Of a stretch of 64,000 nt of DNA, positions 35,974-44,995 are shown piece after piece; within the stretch, counting starts at the first letter, position 1; every line of letters begins with the position of its first letter. The stretch is from Nitrospirota bacterium. Lineage in GTDB: Bacteria; JACPQY01. The notes under the pieces were generated by a model that saw only the letters and a list, made by a program, of their open reading frames with translations, searched no databases and was not told where the DNA came from. A program made the position numbers and the translations under genes. The DNA lies in contig JACPQY010000063.1 of assembly GCA_016190245.1 (NCBI GenBank), positions 9,123 to 73,122 on the forward strand. Reading direction: 5' to 3'.

Positions 35974-37076
35974 GCGCCTCCCACCACCTCGTCGCCATCG
36001 TAGAACACGGCGGCCTGGCCGGGCGCGATGGCCCGCACAGGGCGCTCGAAGTCGACGCGGAGTCCCGAGCCCTCGCGCCGCACGCGTGCCCATTCACCTT
36101 CGTGACGGTACCGGACCCGGGCGCGCACCCGGCCCAGATCGTCCCAGGTCTCGTACCCGATGAGGTTGGGATCGCCCGCCTCGAGCCGATCCGCGTAGAG
36201 GTCGGGGGCGCTGCCGACGGACACCCGGCGCGTGGCGGCCTCGACGCGCGTCACATAGTGTGGGCCTCCCGTCAGCCCAAGGCCCCGCCGCTGGCCGACG
36301 GTGAAGGCGAAGTAGCCGTTGTGCCGGCCCAGGGTGCGGCCCTCGACATCCACGATCTCTCCTTCGGCCTGGAGGGCCGGCGCAAGGGAACGGACGGTGT
36401 CCGCGTAGCGACCTTCCGACACAAAACATAGCTCCTGGCTGTCCGGCTTGTCCGCGACGCAGAGGCCAAGCTCGGCCGCCCGACCCCTCACTTCTTCCTT
36501 CGTCAGGTCCCCCAGTGGGAAACAGGCGCGCGCGAGCTGCTGCTGCGTCAGACCGAAGAGGAAGTAGGACTGATCCTTGGACCGATCGCGCGCCCGGAGC
36601 AGGACGAATCGCCCGCGGCCGGGGCGCCACTCCACTCGCGCGTAGTGGCCGGTGGCGATAATGTTGGCCCCCAACTCCTGCGCCCTCTCCATCATGTGGC
36701 CCCACTTGATCCGGGTGTTGCACTGGGCGCAGGGGAGGGGCGTCTCGCCCGCCAGATAGCTGTCGAGGAAGTTCCCGATGACATCCGTGCGAAACCTGTC
36801 CGACACATTGATGACGTAGTGGGGGATGCCCAATCGGTGGGCAACGGCCGCCGCATCGTGAGCATCCTCGATGCCGCAGCACCGACCGGTGGATCGTCCT
36901 CCTGCCTTCTCGACTCCCGACCCCGGGGTTCCCACTCCCGACTGCCGACTGCCGACTGCCGATCCAATGTTGTACGTCAACCCCACCACCTCGTGCCCCT
37001 GCTGCACCAGCAGGGCGGCGGCCACGGAGCTGTCCACTCCTCCGCTCATGAGCACGGCGATCCGGTCGTCAGTCAT
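35958..37076 (-). CDS. mnmA: tRNA-specific 2-thiouridylase MnmA
   Basis: 372 residues from ATG 37076. The PP-loop SGGVDSS is at residues 11-17. The catalytic cysteine is in LPCAQCN (C116 by my count), and its partner in SQELCFV. The enzyme thiolates U34 of Lys, Glu and Gln tRNAs. Residues about 38-60 (SAVGSRQSGVGTPGSGVEK) are not part of the normal fold: they replace a variable loop before the CCGIEDAHDA element and are encoded by a heptamer array at 36907-36962. The reading frame and motifs are intact, so the enzyme is probably active. It follows lolD after 50 bases and overlaps mtaB. Confidence 0.95.
   Translation of the reverse strand: MTDDRIAVLMSGGVDSSVAAALLVQQGHEVVGLTYNIGSAVGSRQSGVGTPGSGVEKAGGRSTGRCCGIEDAHDAAAVAHRLGIPHYVINVSDRFRTDVIGNFLDSYLAGETPLPCAQCNTRIKWGHMMERAQELGANIIATGHYARVEWRPGRGRFVLLRARDRSKDQSYFLFGLTQQQLARACFPLGDLTKEEVRGRAAELGLCVADKPDSQELCFVSEGRYADTVRSLAPALQAEGEIVDVEGRTLGRHNGYFAFTVGQRRGLGLTGGPHYVTRVEAATRRVSVGSAPDLYADRLEAGDPNLIGYETWDDLGRVRARVRYRHEGEWARVRREGSGLRVDFERPVRAIAPGQAAVFYDGDEVVGGAWIRG
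36907..36962. repeat. Eight-unit heptanucleotide array in frame inside mnmA
   Basis: Plus strand in 7-base register: TTCTCGA, CTCCCGA, CCCCGGG, GTTCCCA, CTCCCGA, CTGCCGA, CTGCCGA, CTGCCGA. On the coding strand it encodes the SAVGSRQSGVG segment of MnmA. Confidence 0.9.
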
Positions 37077-37126
37077 GGAGAGAGTATACACGAGCGCCTG
37101 CGGCACCCTCTACGGGTGGCCGGATC

Positions 37127-37798
37127 TCAAATCCGATGCAGCGTGCCGCCCTCCAGCCGGTACACCTCGTCCACCTGTTCGGCGAGGCGGGGATTGTGCG
37201 TCGCCAGGAGCATCGTCATCCCCCTCTCCCTCTGGAGGCCGTGGAGGAGGTCGAACACCTCCCCGCCCGTTCGCTGGTCGAGGTTGCCGGTGGGCTCGTC
37301 CGCCAGGAGCACCCGGGGACAGAGCATCACGGCGCGCGCGATGGCCACCCGCTGCTGCTCCCCGCCGGACAGTTCGCCCGGCCGATGCAGGAGGCGCTCC
37401 CCCAGGCCGACCCGCGTGAGGACCTCGCCCGCCTGCTCGCGGGCCTTCTCGCGCGACAGCCCGTGAATCAGCGCGGGCATCATCACATTCTCGACCGCCG
37501 TGAACTCCGGCAGGAGGTGGAAGGCCTGGAACACGAAACCGACGTATTCGTTCCGGAAGCGTGCGAGCTCCACCCCGTTGTGTCGGAACACATCCACCGC
37601 GTCGTACCACACGGTCCCGGAGCTCGGCCGTTCGAGGGTGCCGATGATGTGCAAGAGCGTGCTCTTGCCGGCTCCCGAGGCGCCCACCAAGGCCGCGGAC
37701 CTGCCCGTCGCCAGCGAGAGATCCAAGCCGGACAGGACCTCGATCTCCCCCGACTTGTGGAGGAAGTTCTTGCGGAGACCTTCAACGCGAACGTTCAA
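37127..37798 (-). CDS. lolD: LolD-type ABC transporter ATPase
   Basis: 223 residues, a complete ABC ATPase: Walker A GASGAGKST, signature LSGGEQQRVAIARA, Walker B VLLADEPTGNLD, switch His in LLATHNP. The overall sequence is of the LolD/MacB subgroup, which powers release of lipoproteins from the inner membrane. No LolC/E permease gene is adjacent; the neighbours are a lipoprotein gene upstream and mnmA downstream. LolD is therefore the best match, but the partner, and with it the exact role, is not shown by this window. Confidence 0.85.
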   Translation of the reverse strand: MNVRVEGLRKNFLHKSGEIEVLSGLDLSLATGRSAALVGASGAGKSTLLHIIGTLERPSSGTVWYDAVDVFRHNGVELARFRNEYVGFVFQAFHLLPEFTAVENVMMPALIHGLSREKAREQAGEVLTRVGLGERLLHRPGELSGGEQQRVAIARAVMLCPRVLLADEPTGNLDQRTGGEVFDLLHGLQRERGMTMLLATHNPRLAEQVDEVYRLEGGTLHRI

Positions 37799-37843
37799 GG
37801 GCGGAGGGTGACGAGAAGGAGGACCGGGGGCCTGGCCTTTCCT

Positions 37844-38536
37844 TCAGAGGGTCTGCGTCCCGCAAACCGTGCTGGCATCCGACGGGCCTTGGAACGCCAC
37901 AGAAGAATCCCCGGCCATCGCGAGCATCTTCACAAAGAAGCTCTGGAGTGTGGACGTCGGGTCGGGATCGGTGAGCCGGAGCAGGAGATGGATCTGCCCA
38001 TTGGGGCCGGTTCGCCCCAGGAAGGGCTTGCCGTTATCCGCCGGGCTGAGTCCCGACAGCAGGCACGTCACGTCCTGTGTCGTCTTGGACGAATCCGGCT
38101 TCAGCAGACTCACCTGATCGGCCGGAAGCTGCACGGCACAGTCGGACGGATCGACGCCCACTTGGAGGACTTGCCAGTACTCCTCCTTGCTGAGGGACGC
38201 ATCCTGTGGATAGAGCGTGCAATCGGCCACGAAGAAGTACTCCAAGTAGAACTGGACGAGGATCCCGGGGAGTACCTGGATAATCTGACCTCTCCGATTC
38301 GTGACGGGAACCGGGTTTACCGAGCGCTCCGCGCTCTCGACTTCGCGATAGGCGGTGATGGCCACGGGGTAGACCCAGCCGTCGTAGAGGGCGATGGCGC
38401 CGCCGCCGACATCGTCCGCCGTCACGTCCGACACCTGAACGCTGTCCGCCTCCAACTGGACATCCGGAGGTCCATATGTATCCGTGCAGCCCGCTGCCGC
38501 CGTTGCCGCGGCGAGCCAAAGCATCTTCTTCATCAT
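37844..38536 (-). CDS. Predicted lipoprotein of unknown function
   Basis: 230 residues. The signal peptide ends in a lipobox (ATAAAGCTDTYG, with cysteine at residue 17). The mature part has no family I recognise; it is hydrophilic with a predicted beta-rich core and four further cysteines (ADCTLYPQD, SDCAVQL, VTCLLSG, TVCGTQTL) that could form two disulphides. It starts four bases after the aroC stop and precedes lolD by 45 bases, so it is likely part of the long pilM-to-recO transcription unit. Confidence 0.75.
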   Translation of the reverse strand: MMKKMLWLAAATAAAGCTDTYGPPDVQLEADSVQVSDVTADDVGGGAIALYDGWVYPVAITAYREVESAERSVNPVPVTNRRGQIIQVLPGILVQFYLEYFFVADCTLYPQDASLSKEEYWQVLQVGVDPSDCAVQLPADQVSLLKPDSSKTTQDVTCLLSGLSPADNGKPFLGRTGPNGQIHLLLRLTDPDPTSTLQSFFVKMLAMAGDSSVAFQGPSDASTVCGTQTL

Positions 38537-38540
38537 CCCA

Positions 38541-39728
38541 CTAGGCTCCTTTCAACCCATATTCCCTGAGCGCTTTCCTGTACCCCTCGTAGTTGCGCCC
38601 GATCTCTTCCATGCTGTCGCCCCCAAATTTCTCAACGAACGCGGCGGCTACCTCGAAGGCCACCACCGCCTCCGCCACCACGGCGGCGGCGGGCACGGCG
38701 CACACGTCCGAGCGCTCCACCTGCGCTCGGAAGGGCTCCTTGGTCCGGATATCCACGCTGGCCAGCGGTTTCATGAGCGTCGAAAGCGGCTTCATGACGC
38801 CGCGGACGACGATCTCCTCGCCCGTGCTCATCCCTCCTTCGATCCCCCCCCCCCGGTTCGTGGTGCGGAAGAACCCCCAGGGCCGCCCCGGGTCGTAGCC
38901 GATCTCGTCATGCACTTCCGATCCCGGCCGCCGGGCGCAGTCGAACCCCAGACCGAATTCCACGCCCTTGACGGCCTGAATGCTGAGCAGGGCCAGGGCG
39001 ATCCGCGCGTCGAGCTTGCGGTCCCAATGCACGTGGCTCCCGAGCCCCGGCGGCGCACCGAGGACCACGACCTCGAAAACCCCTCCCAGCGTCTCCCCCT
39101 TGCGCCGCGCCTCATCGATCTTGGCCTTGATCGCGCCTTCCACCTCCGCATCGTACACGCGCACCTCCGATGCCTCGGCGCGCGTCCTCCTCTCGGCGGG
39201 TGTCATCTGCCCGTCCCTCGCCCGCTCGCCTCCGATCTCCACGACGCACCCAAGCACATCGATCCCGAAACGCGCAAGGAGTTGGCGCACCACGGCCCCC
39301 ACGGCGACACGGGCCGCCGTTTCCCGCGCGGACGCCCGTTCCAGCACGTTGCGCAGGTCCTCATGACCGTACTTCATGCCCCCCGCGAGGTCCGCGTGCC
39401 CGGGCCGAGGCCTGGTGAACGCCCTGTGGCGGGGGGGCGGCCCCTGGTAAGGGTCCATCTCATCCTTCCAATTCTCCCAGTCGCGATTGCGGACCACCAT
39501 CGCCAAGGGCGAGCCGAGCGTCCGCCCGAACCGCAATCCCGAGACCACGTCCACTTCATCCGACTCGATCTTCATTCTCCCGCCGCGGCCATAACCGGCC
39601 TGCCTCCTCTTGAGCTCCAGGTCGATGTCGGCCTTTGAGATCTCGAGCCCGGCGGGCAACCCCTCAAGGATGGCCGTGACCTGCGGACCGTGGGACTCGC
39701 CGGCCGTCAGGTAACGCAGCGTGCTCAC
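38541..39728 (-). CDS. aroC: Chorismate synthase
   Basis: 395 residues from GTG 39728, which overlaps the pilQ stop (GTGA). The FMN/EPSP-binding signatures are clear: RYLTAGESHGPQVTAILEG, RRQAGYGRGGRM, RPRPGHADLAGGMKYGHEDL and RASARETAARVAVGAV. It makes chorismate from 5-enolpyruvylshikimate-3-phosphate, the last common step of aromatic synthesis. aroC directly after pilQ is an arrangement I recall from Geobacter-like deltaproteobacteria, which supports the placement of the organism. Confidence 0.95.
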   Translation of the reverse strand: MSTLRYLTAGESHGPQVTAILEGLPAGLEISKADIDLELKRRQAGYGRGGRMKIESDEVDVVSGLRFGRTLGSPLAMVVRNRDWENWKDEMDPYQGPPPRHRAFTRPRPGHADLAGGMKYGHEDLRNVLERASARETAARVAVGAVVRQLLARFGIDVLGCVVEIGGERARDGQMTPAERRTRAEASEVRVYDAEVEGAIKAKIDEARRKGETLGGVFEVVVLGAPPGLGSHVHWDRKLDARIALALLSIQAVKGVEFGLGFDCARRPGSEVHDEIGYDPGRPWGFFRTTNRGGGIEGGMSTGEEIVVRGVMKPLSTLMKPLASVDIRTKEPFRAQVERSDVCAVPAAAVVAEAVVAFEVAAAFVEKFGGDSMEEIGRNYEGYRKALREYGLKGA

Positions 39729-41833
39729 TTCTTTCCACCCGACTCCCGGGTCTTGCGCGCCTCCTGCTCCGCCTCCTCCTGGGTCTGCTGGGCAATCGTC
39801 TCCACCGTTTCGATGGTCTTGAAGTTGAGGATGCGCGGCGTCAGGAACATGATCAACTCGTCCGTTTGCTCCCTCCGGCTCGAGCTCCTGAAGAGCATAC
39901 CAATAATCGGGATGTCTGACAAAATGGGCACCCCCGACTTGCTGCGCCTCAGGATCTGCGTCTGCACCCCGCCGATCACGACCGTCTCGCCGTTCTTGAC
40001 CAGCAATTCCGTTTCCGCCTCCCGTTTGAGTTGGGTGGGGATTCCGCCCACCACGCGGCTGAAATCCAGCTCGTTGCGTTCGAGCTTGATGTTCAGGAGC
40101 ACGCTACCGTCCCACGTGATGTGAGGCGTGACCGTCAGGCGCAGATAAGCTTCGATCGTGGTCGTGCTGCTCCCCTGTGCGGTCTGCGTCACCACCACGA
40201 TGGATTCGCCCTGCAGGATGAGGGCTTTCTTGTTGTCGAGGGCGGTGACTCTCGGGCTGGCCACGATGCGCCCCTGTCCGGATTCCTTCAGGGCGGACAG
40301 CACGTAGTTCACCGTGGCGAAGTTTCCGATCGTGCCCAGGGAAAGCCCCACGCCCACGCCGCGCCCGGCGGCCACCTCCGTGGCGGGGAAATCCACCACG
40401 AAGTTGTTGTTGAACGCGGGGGACGTCGCGCCCGTCACCCCCGTCCCGCCGACTTGGATCGCCGCGATGGGACCCGTGTTCACGCCCCTGGCTTGGTCAA
40501 TCTGCAGCATGGTGCCGATCTGACTGCCCAGCGTTCGCAGGAAACTCTTGTTGGCTTCCACCACCTTCGCGTCGATCATCACCTGGGGGGTCTGCACGTC
40601 CAAACGTCGCACCAAGGCCGCCACCTCGTCCACGTTGCGCTGAACGTCCTTGACGATGAGGCTGTTGGACCTCTCCTCTACCTTGATCTTGCCCCGCTCG
40701 CTCAGCAGAGAATCCTTGACGATGGGCTCGAACTCGGCGGCATTGGCGTAGTTGACCTGAATCACCTTCGTGACCAGCGGCTCGGCTCTCTCGGCAACCT
40801 TCTTGATCTCCGCCTCTTTGGCCTGCTCCTCCTGAACGCGCCCCCTCGGGGCGATCCGGAAGATGCGGTCGCCGATCTCCACCCTGGCCAGACCCTTCGT
40901 CTGGAGGATCACGTCCAGCGCCTGATCCGACGGGACATCCGCCAATCGGAGCGTGACCTTCCCCGTCACGTCCTCGTCCGCCACGACGTTGATCCCGGTC
41001 ACTTCCGCAAGCAGGCGCAGGACGTTGTCGATGTCGATCTCCTTGAAATCGAGCGAGACGCGCGGCCCCGTGTAGATCTTTCCGGCGCCCATCGCCTCAG
41101 CCGAAATATCGATCTCGCGTTCGGCCCCGAGACTGCCTTGACCCGCGGCACTCGGCTCTTGGAAAGACACGAGCAGCGTGTGGCCCACGGCCTTGACCTC
41201 CGGGGTTGCCGCCTGGGTGAGGGACACGAGGATCCGCACGGACGGCACGGGCGTGGTCGCGTTCTGCGTGGGCGTGATCGCGCCCACCACGCTCCGGTAG
41301 GCCGATACATCCATCACCGCCTGCAGTTCCGGCTTCAGCAGGGCGGGTTCCAGGTCGATCGCCACGGCGTTGGTCTCAAGAGTGGAGGTGCGGTACGCGA
41401 GGGGCGCCGAGGCCTGAATCGTCAGATTGGCCCGGCCTGCCTCCGTCGCAAAGGCGATGCCCTCGACGCGCGGCGCGCCGGGGACCGCAGCCGGCGCGGG
41501 GGCGGGCACGGCATCCCCTGCCTCTTCCACCTCCTCGACTTCCTCCTCCACCTCAGCCTCTCCAGGCTCCTCGGGCTCCGGCTCGGGTTCCGCCTCGGGT
41601 TTCGCTTCGGGCGCCTTCCTGGCCGTGGGCTCGGCCGCCGGCGGAGGAGCGGGGGCCTCCTCCTCGATCTCCTCCAAGAAATCGATCTCCTCTTCGTCCC
41701 CGGCCGGTTCCTCGATCTCCTCGATTTCTTCAAGCTCCTCCTCCTGCGCCCGCGGCAAGGGAACAAAACCAAAGAGGGCGAGCGCCAAAGCCGCCGGACC
41801 CAGGAAGCGCAGTGGAGCGGGGACGAGACTCAT
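39725..41833 (-). CDS. pilQ: Type IV pilus secretin PilQ
   Basis: 702 residues from ATG 41833 (the frame opens at 41977 inside pilP). A signal peptide ends near PLPRAQ. Next is a strongly acidic low-complexity region (residues about 27-115, EEELEEIEEIEEP and many more), then an AMIN-type domain. An N1 domain follows (VSLDFKEIDIDNVLRLLAEV), then an NolW domain (VIQVNYANAAEFEPIVKD), and the secretin core (SPRVTALDNKKALILQGES, VPILSDIPIIGMLF). It forms the outer-membrane gate for the pilus. ATG overlaps the pilP stop by four bases. The acidic region is much longer than in typical PilQ. Confidence 0.95.
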   Translation of the reverse strand: MSLVPAPLRFLGPAALALALFGFVPLPRAQEEELEEIEEIEEPAGDEEEIDFLEEIEEEAPAPPPAAEPTARKAPEAKPEAEPEPEPEEPGEAEVEEEVEEVEEAGDAVPAPAPAAVPGAPRVEGIAFATEAGRANLTIQASAPLAYRTSTLETNAVAIDLEPALLKPELQAVMDVSAYRSVVGAITPTQNATTPVPSVRILVSLTQAATPEVKAVGHTLLVSFQEPSAAGQGSLGAEREIDISAEAMGAGKIYTGPRVSLDFKEIDIDNVLRLLAEVTGINVVADEDVTGKVTLRLADVPSDQALDVILQTKGLARVEIGDRIFRIAPRGRVQEEQAKEAEIKKVAERAEPLVTKVIQVNYANAAEFEPIVKDSLLSERGKIKVEERSNSLIVKDVQRNVDEVAALVRRLDVQTPQVMIDAKVVEANKSFLRTLGSQIGTMLQIDQARGVNTGPIAAIQVGGTGVTGATSPAFNNNFVVDFPATEVAAGRGVGVGLSLGTIGNFATVNYVLSALKESGQGRIVASPRVTALDNKKALILQGESIVVVTQTAQGSSTTTIEAYLRLTVTPHITWDGSVLLNIKLERNELDFSRVVGGIPTQLKREAETELLVKNGETVVIGGVQTQILRRSKSGVPILSDIPIIGMLFRSSSRREQTDELIMFLTPRILNFKTIETVETIAQQTQEEAEQEARKTRESGGKK

Positions 41834-42339
41834 TCCTTCCCCTCGTACAGCCACATCTCGTGCTGGATGGCGGCACCCATTCCGAACGGCTTCTCCACGG
41901 CCACGACATGGTCGTACAGCACCTCTCGGATCACCGCCTTCTCCTTCCCGATCAAGTCTCCCACGCGGAGGAAGCACCCGTCGCCTGCCTCATCCTCAAA
42001 CGCGGCCACGGCAACCTCGCCCCAGAGGATGCCGACCAACCGGTAGTTTTCCCGCGGGTACTTGAGGCCGCAATCGCGCGCGCTCACCACCGCGGGCACC
42101 TCCTGGTAGGGCTGAAATGGATCCCGTTTCTCCACCGGGTTGTACCGATACGTCGGCAGGGGCGGGGGCGCCGCGGCCGACGGAAGCGACTCCGCGGGGC
42201 TCTCCGGCGCAGCGGCGGGCTCCGGGGGGGGGCCGGCCTTCTTGCACCCCGGCAAGAACGGGGCAAGCCCCAGGATCAGGGCAAGGGTTCGGCTAGAGGC
42301 CTTCCGGAGCACCTTGCGTCCCTGCAGGGTTGCCCTCAT
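41830..42339 (-). CDS. pilP: Type IV pilus alignment lipoprotein PilP
   Basis: About 169 residues from ATG 42339; GTG 42312 is an alternative. The lipobox is LAPFLPGCKKAG. A Pro/Ala-rich linker follows, then YNPVEKRDPFQPY, the PilP hallmark, and a beta domain (YRLVGILWGEVAVAAFED, GDLIGKEKAVIREV). PilP links the PilN/PilO inner-membrane ring to the PilQ secretin. The start overlaps the pilO 3' end by 47 bases if ATG 42339 is used. Confidence 0.92.
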   Translation of the reverse strand: MRATLQGRKVLRKASSRTLALILGLAPFLPGCKKAGPPPEPAAAPESPAESLPSAAAPPPLPTYRYNPVEKRDPFQPYQEVPAVVSARDCGLKYPRENYRLVGILWGEVAVAAFEDEAGDGCFLRVGDLIGKEKAVIREVLYDHVVAVEKPFGMGAAIQHEMWLYEGKE

Positions 42340-42979
42340 CGTTCGCGGTGCCGGCGTCCGGAGTCCCGGCCCCCGGCGCCGCCACATCGCTCGGGAGGTA
42401 CCGGTAGGTTGTCGCGCGGCACGAGGTCGTGACCAGCGAACCGCCTTCCTTGTCCGCCGTCACGTCCCCGATCTTGACACCCGCGATACTGATGATCCGC
42501 GCGAACCGGCTGATCTCGTCGAAGAAAATGGCCGTGTTGTGGTAGGCCCCACGGATCTTCACGTCCACAGGAACCTCCGCATAGAAATCGCGCGGAATCT
42601 CGGCCTGAAGTTTCAGGAAAAAGACCTTCATGCGCAGCTTCTCGGCGAGCGCCTCGAGATCCTTGATGAGTTGGGGAATCTCCTGCTCGTTGGGCAACTC
42701 GGACAGTCCCGCCCGAATCTGGGACCGGAGCTCCTCGACCCGGCGTTTGAGACGCGGCAACTCCTGCTCCACATGCCGGTTCATGAGGTTCGCCTGCTGC
42801 TTCTCGGAGAGCGCCGCCTCGAGCTGCCCGATCTTCCGGACCTGACCGTAGAACACCGGAAGGACGAACAACCCGAAGAGCAGGACAGGCAGCGCCACCG
42901 CCACCAAGTAGCGGACCACGGGCGTCGCCTTGAAGAAGACGTCCTTCAGGTTGACGCTGAGGCTGAGTTTGAGAGCCAT
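42293..42979 (-). CDS. pilO: Type IV pilus inner-membrane protein PilO
   Basis: 228 residues. One N-terminal membrane helix (VAVALPVLLFGLFVLPVFYG), a coiled-coil (residues about 50-110), and the ferredoxin-like PilO domain (FYAEVPVDVKIRGAYHNTAI). It pairs with PilN in the periplasm as part of the alignment complex. Six bases separate it from pilN. Confidence 0.93.
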   Translation of the reverse strand: MALKLSLSVNLKDVFFKATPVVRYLVAVALPVLLFGLFVLPVFYGQVRKIGQLEAALSEKQQANLMNRHVEQELPRLKRRVEELRSQIRAGLSELPNEQEIPQLIKDLEALAEKLRMKVFFLKLQAEIPRDFYAEVPVDVKIRGAYHNTAIFFDEISRFARIISIAGVKIGDVTADKEGGSLVTTSCRATTYRYLPSDVAAPGAGTPDAGTANDEGNPAGTQGAPEGL

Positions 42980-42985
42980 GAATCT

Positions 42986-43654
42986 CTATCCTGATTTCTC
43001 GCTGACAATGACGCCTTTGAGGGCAAACTCCAGGAACCTCCCCTGAGGCCCCTGCGCCTGCTCCTGAACCTCCTCCAACTCGACGTTCTCGAACGAGGGG
43101 GTCTTCCGGAGGTTGATCATGAACTCGGCGATGGAGCGATAGTCCGTGGTGCGCCCCCTCACCCGAAACGAGCGGAGCGGGTCCACGGCCGGCGGCGGAG
43201 GGGCCGGCGCCGTTCCCTCGTCCCTGTCCACATCCTTCTTTCGCTTGCCCTTGGAGTCGGCCGGGGGCGGTGCCGGGGCCGGCTCGGACACGGTCTCCTG
43301 AAACTCCAGCACCCACAGCCGCTCCGGGGCGCTCGCGGCCAGGTCATCGAGGAAGTGGGCCGGACCCCGCCGACTGCTCCTCAGATGCTCGAGCACGTCG
43401 AGTCTCGTCCTCAGATCCGCCTCCACCACCTTGAACTGCTGAACCTCCCGGCGGATTCCCGCCAGCCTCTCCTCCTCCTGCTCTTCGGTGCGGATCTGGG
43501 CCTGAACCTCGCTGCTGCGGACCACCACCCATGTCTCCATGAGCACGCTGGCGAAGCCGACGCCCAGGAGAGAGGCCAGGAGCACCACCACGACGCGCCG
43601 AACCTCCGCCTTGCGCTTGACGTCACGGTAGGGCAGAAGGTTGATCCGGATCAC
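42986..43654 (-). CDS. pilN: Type IV pilus inner-membrane protein PilN
   Basis: 222 residues. It begins MIRINLLPYRDVKRKAEVRR, the conserved PilM-binding INLLP motif, followed by one membrane helix, a coiled-coil and a PilN ferredoxin-like domain with the FRVRGRTTDYRSIAEFM region. A Pro/Ala/Lys-rich insert (residues about 125-160) interrupts the domain and is longer than usual. It follows pilM after 64 bases. Confidence 0.93.
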   Translation of the reverse strand: MIRINLLPYRDVKRKAEVRRVVVVLLASLLGVGFASVLMETWVVVRSSEVQAQIRTEEQEEERLAGIRREVQQFKVVEADLRTRLDVLEHLRSSRRGPAHFLDDLAASAPERLWVLEFQETVSEPAPAPPPADSKGKRKKDVDRDEGTAPAPPPPAVDPLRSFRVRGRTTDYRSIAEFMINLRKTPSFENVELEEVQEQAQGPQGRFLEFALKGVIVSEKSG

Positions 43655-43718
43655 GACGGACCCCCTCGCCGACGGTCCACGGCCTGCCGTCGAGTTGCGT
43701 TCGGAAGTTCGTCAGGTC

Positions 43719-44801
43719 TCATTTCGTCATCGCATCCTGTGGCTGCCGAAGAGCCAAACCGACCCCGATGGCGGAGACGGCGGAAAGCTCATCGAGCGTC
43801 GTCTTCGAGTACTTTGCGCCCACCTGCGCCCTCGCAAACGGGTTGAGCGGATCCACCGAAGCCCCGCCCATGCGGGCCCGAAGCACGTCAAGTAGGTGCG
43901 GCGTGCGCGTCGCTCCGCCCGTCACGAAGTAGCGCTGAATGCCCTCCTCACCGGCCGTGCCCAGGTAGAATTCCGCCGTCCGCTGAATCTCCGCCACCAC
44001 GCCCTCGAGCGCCGCCCGAACCACCTCCTCGAACCGCGCCCGCTGCGCCTCCGGCACCTCCGAGCGCCCGGTCTTAACAGCCTCCGCCTCGTCAAAACTG
44101 AGTCCGAGGCCCTTCTGAATCTCCGTGGTCATGCCGTGGCCCGCCGTCGGCACGTCCCGCAGAAACATCGGCACGCCGGCCCTCACGATCACAATGTTCG
44201 TCATCGAGGCCCCCACGTTCACCAACCCCACCAGCGCCTGTTCCAACTCAAGACGATTGGGCAGTAAGTGGTTCGCGTAGAAGCAGTTGAACAGGGCCAA
44301 GGCATCCACGTCCACCACCGCAAGCTGAAGCCCCGCCTCCGTCACGATGTTCTGGTAGTCGGCCAGCACGTCCTTCTTGGCCGCCACGAGGAGTACCGAC
44401 ATCTCACCCTCGCGCTTGGACAGGATCTGGTAGTCCAAGTTCACGTCGTCAATGCTGAACGGAATGTGCTGCCCCGCCTCCCAGTGAATCTGCTCCTCGG
44501 CTTCGGAGGGACTCATCGCCGGCATCGTGACCACCTTGGCGATCACGGCGTTTCCCGAAAGCGAACACGTCACCTTCTTCGCCTTCACGCCGCCGCTCTC
44601 GGCGAGGGAACGCACCGCCTGCGAAACCGCAGAGTAGTTCATCAGCGCGCCGTCCACGATCGCCTCGGCCGGAATCGGGGTGGCGGATACATGCTGAACC
44701 TCAAAGCCGTCCCTTTTCGACTGGACCTGCACCAGCTTGATGGCGGACGAGCCGATATCGAGTCCGACTACGGCCTCCCGACCCCCGAACAGAGAAAACA
44801 T
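43719..44801 (-). CDS. pilM: Type IV pilus cytoplasmic ATPase-fold protein PilM
   Basis: 360 residues, FtsA/actin-like. VVGLDIGSSAIKLVQVQ is the first nucleotide-binding strand; VNVGASMTNIVIV and YFVTGGATRTPHL are the second phosphate loop and adenosine motifs. PilM binds the cytoplasmic tail of PilN. First gene of pilMNOPQ; AAGGT lies nine bases before ATG 44801, and a strong promoter is visible at 44836-44864. Confidence 0.95.
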   Translation of the reverse strand: MFSLFGGREAVVGLDIGSSAIKLVQVQSKRDGFEVQHVSATPIPAEAIVDGALMNYSAVSQAVRSLAESGGVKAKKVTCSLSGNAVIAKVVTMPAMSPSEAEEQIHWEAGQHIPFSIDDVNLDYQILSKREGEMSVLLVAAKKDVLADYQNIVTEAGLQLAVVDVDALALFNCFYANHLLPNRLELEQALVGLVNVGASMTNIVIVRAGVPMFLRDVPTAGHGMTTEIQKGLGLSFDEAEAVKTGRSEVPEAQRARFEEVVRAALEGVVAEIQRTAEFYLGTAGEEGIQRYFVTGGATRTPHLLDVLRARMGGASVDPLNPFARAQVGAKYSKTTLDELSAVSAIGVGLALRQPQDAMTK

Positions 44802-44835
44802 AGAGTTAGACCTTCAACCTGCTCACTGGCCCAAA

Positions 44836-44864
44836 ACTTTATCACCTGTGGCCACCACTGTCAA
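44836..44864 (-). promoter_or_regulatory. Sigma70-type promoter of pilMNOPQ
   Basis: On the minus strand: -35 TTGACA (44864-44859), spacer of exactly 17 bases, -10 TAAAGT (44841-44836). Transcription would start near 44829, giving a leader of about 28 bases. The surroundings are markedly AT-richer than the genome. Confidence 0.75.
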
Positions 44865-44956
44865 GCCAAAACCACAATATTTAGTACTACTTAGGCTCGA
44901 CCTACCATTAGCGGTACCCGTTAAAAAACAGCGATGGTTAGGGATGTTGCATTGCC

Positions 44957-44985
44957 TTGACTTTCGAATGCCGACCTTTTATTAA
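44957..44985 (+). promoter_or_regulatory. Sigma70-type promoter of the lipoprotein-lysA operon
   Basis: -35 TTGACT (44957-44962), spacer of exactly 17 bases, -10 TATTAA (44980-44985). Transcription would start near 44992, only a few bases before the likely TTG start at 44996, so the mRNA would be nearly leaderless. It diverges from the pilM promoter within a 195-base region. Confidence 0.65.
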
Positions 44986-44995
44986 CTTCTTCCTC

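Noticed and set aside
40031-42046. Long plus-strand open frame opposite pilQ
   Set aside because: PilQ, PilP and their motifs are certain on the minus strand; the opposite frame has no recognisable features.
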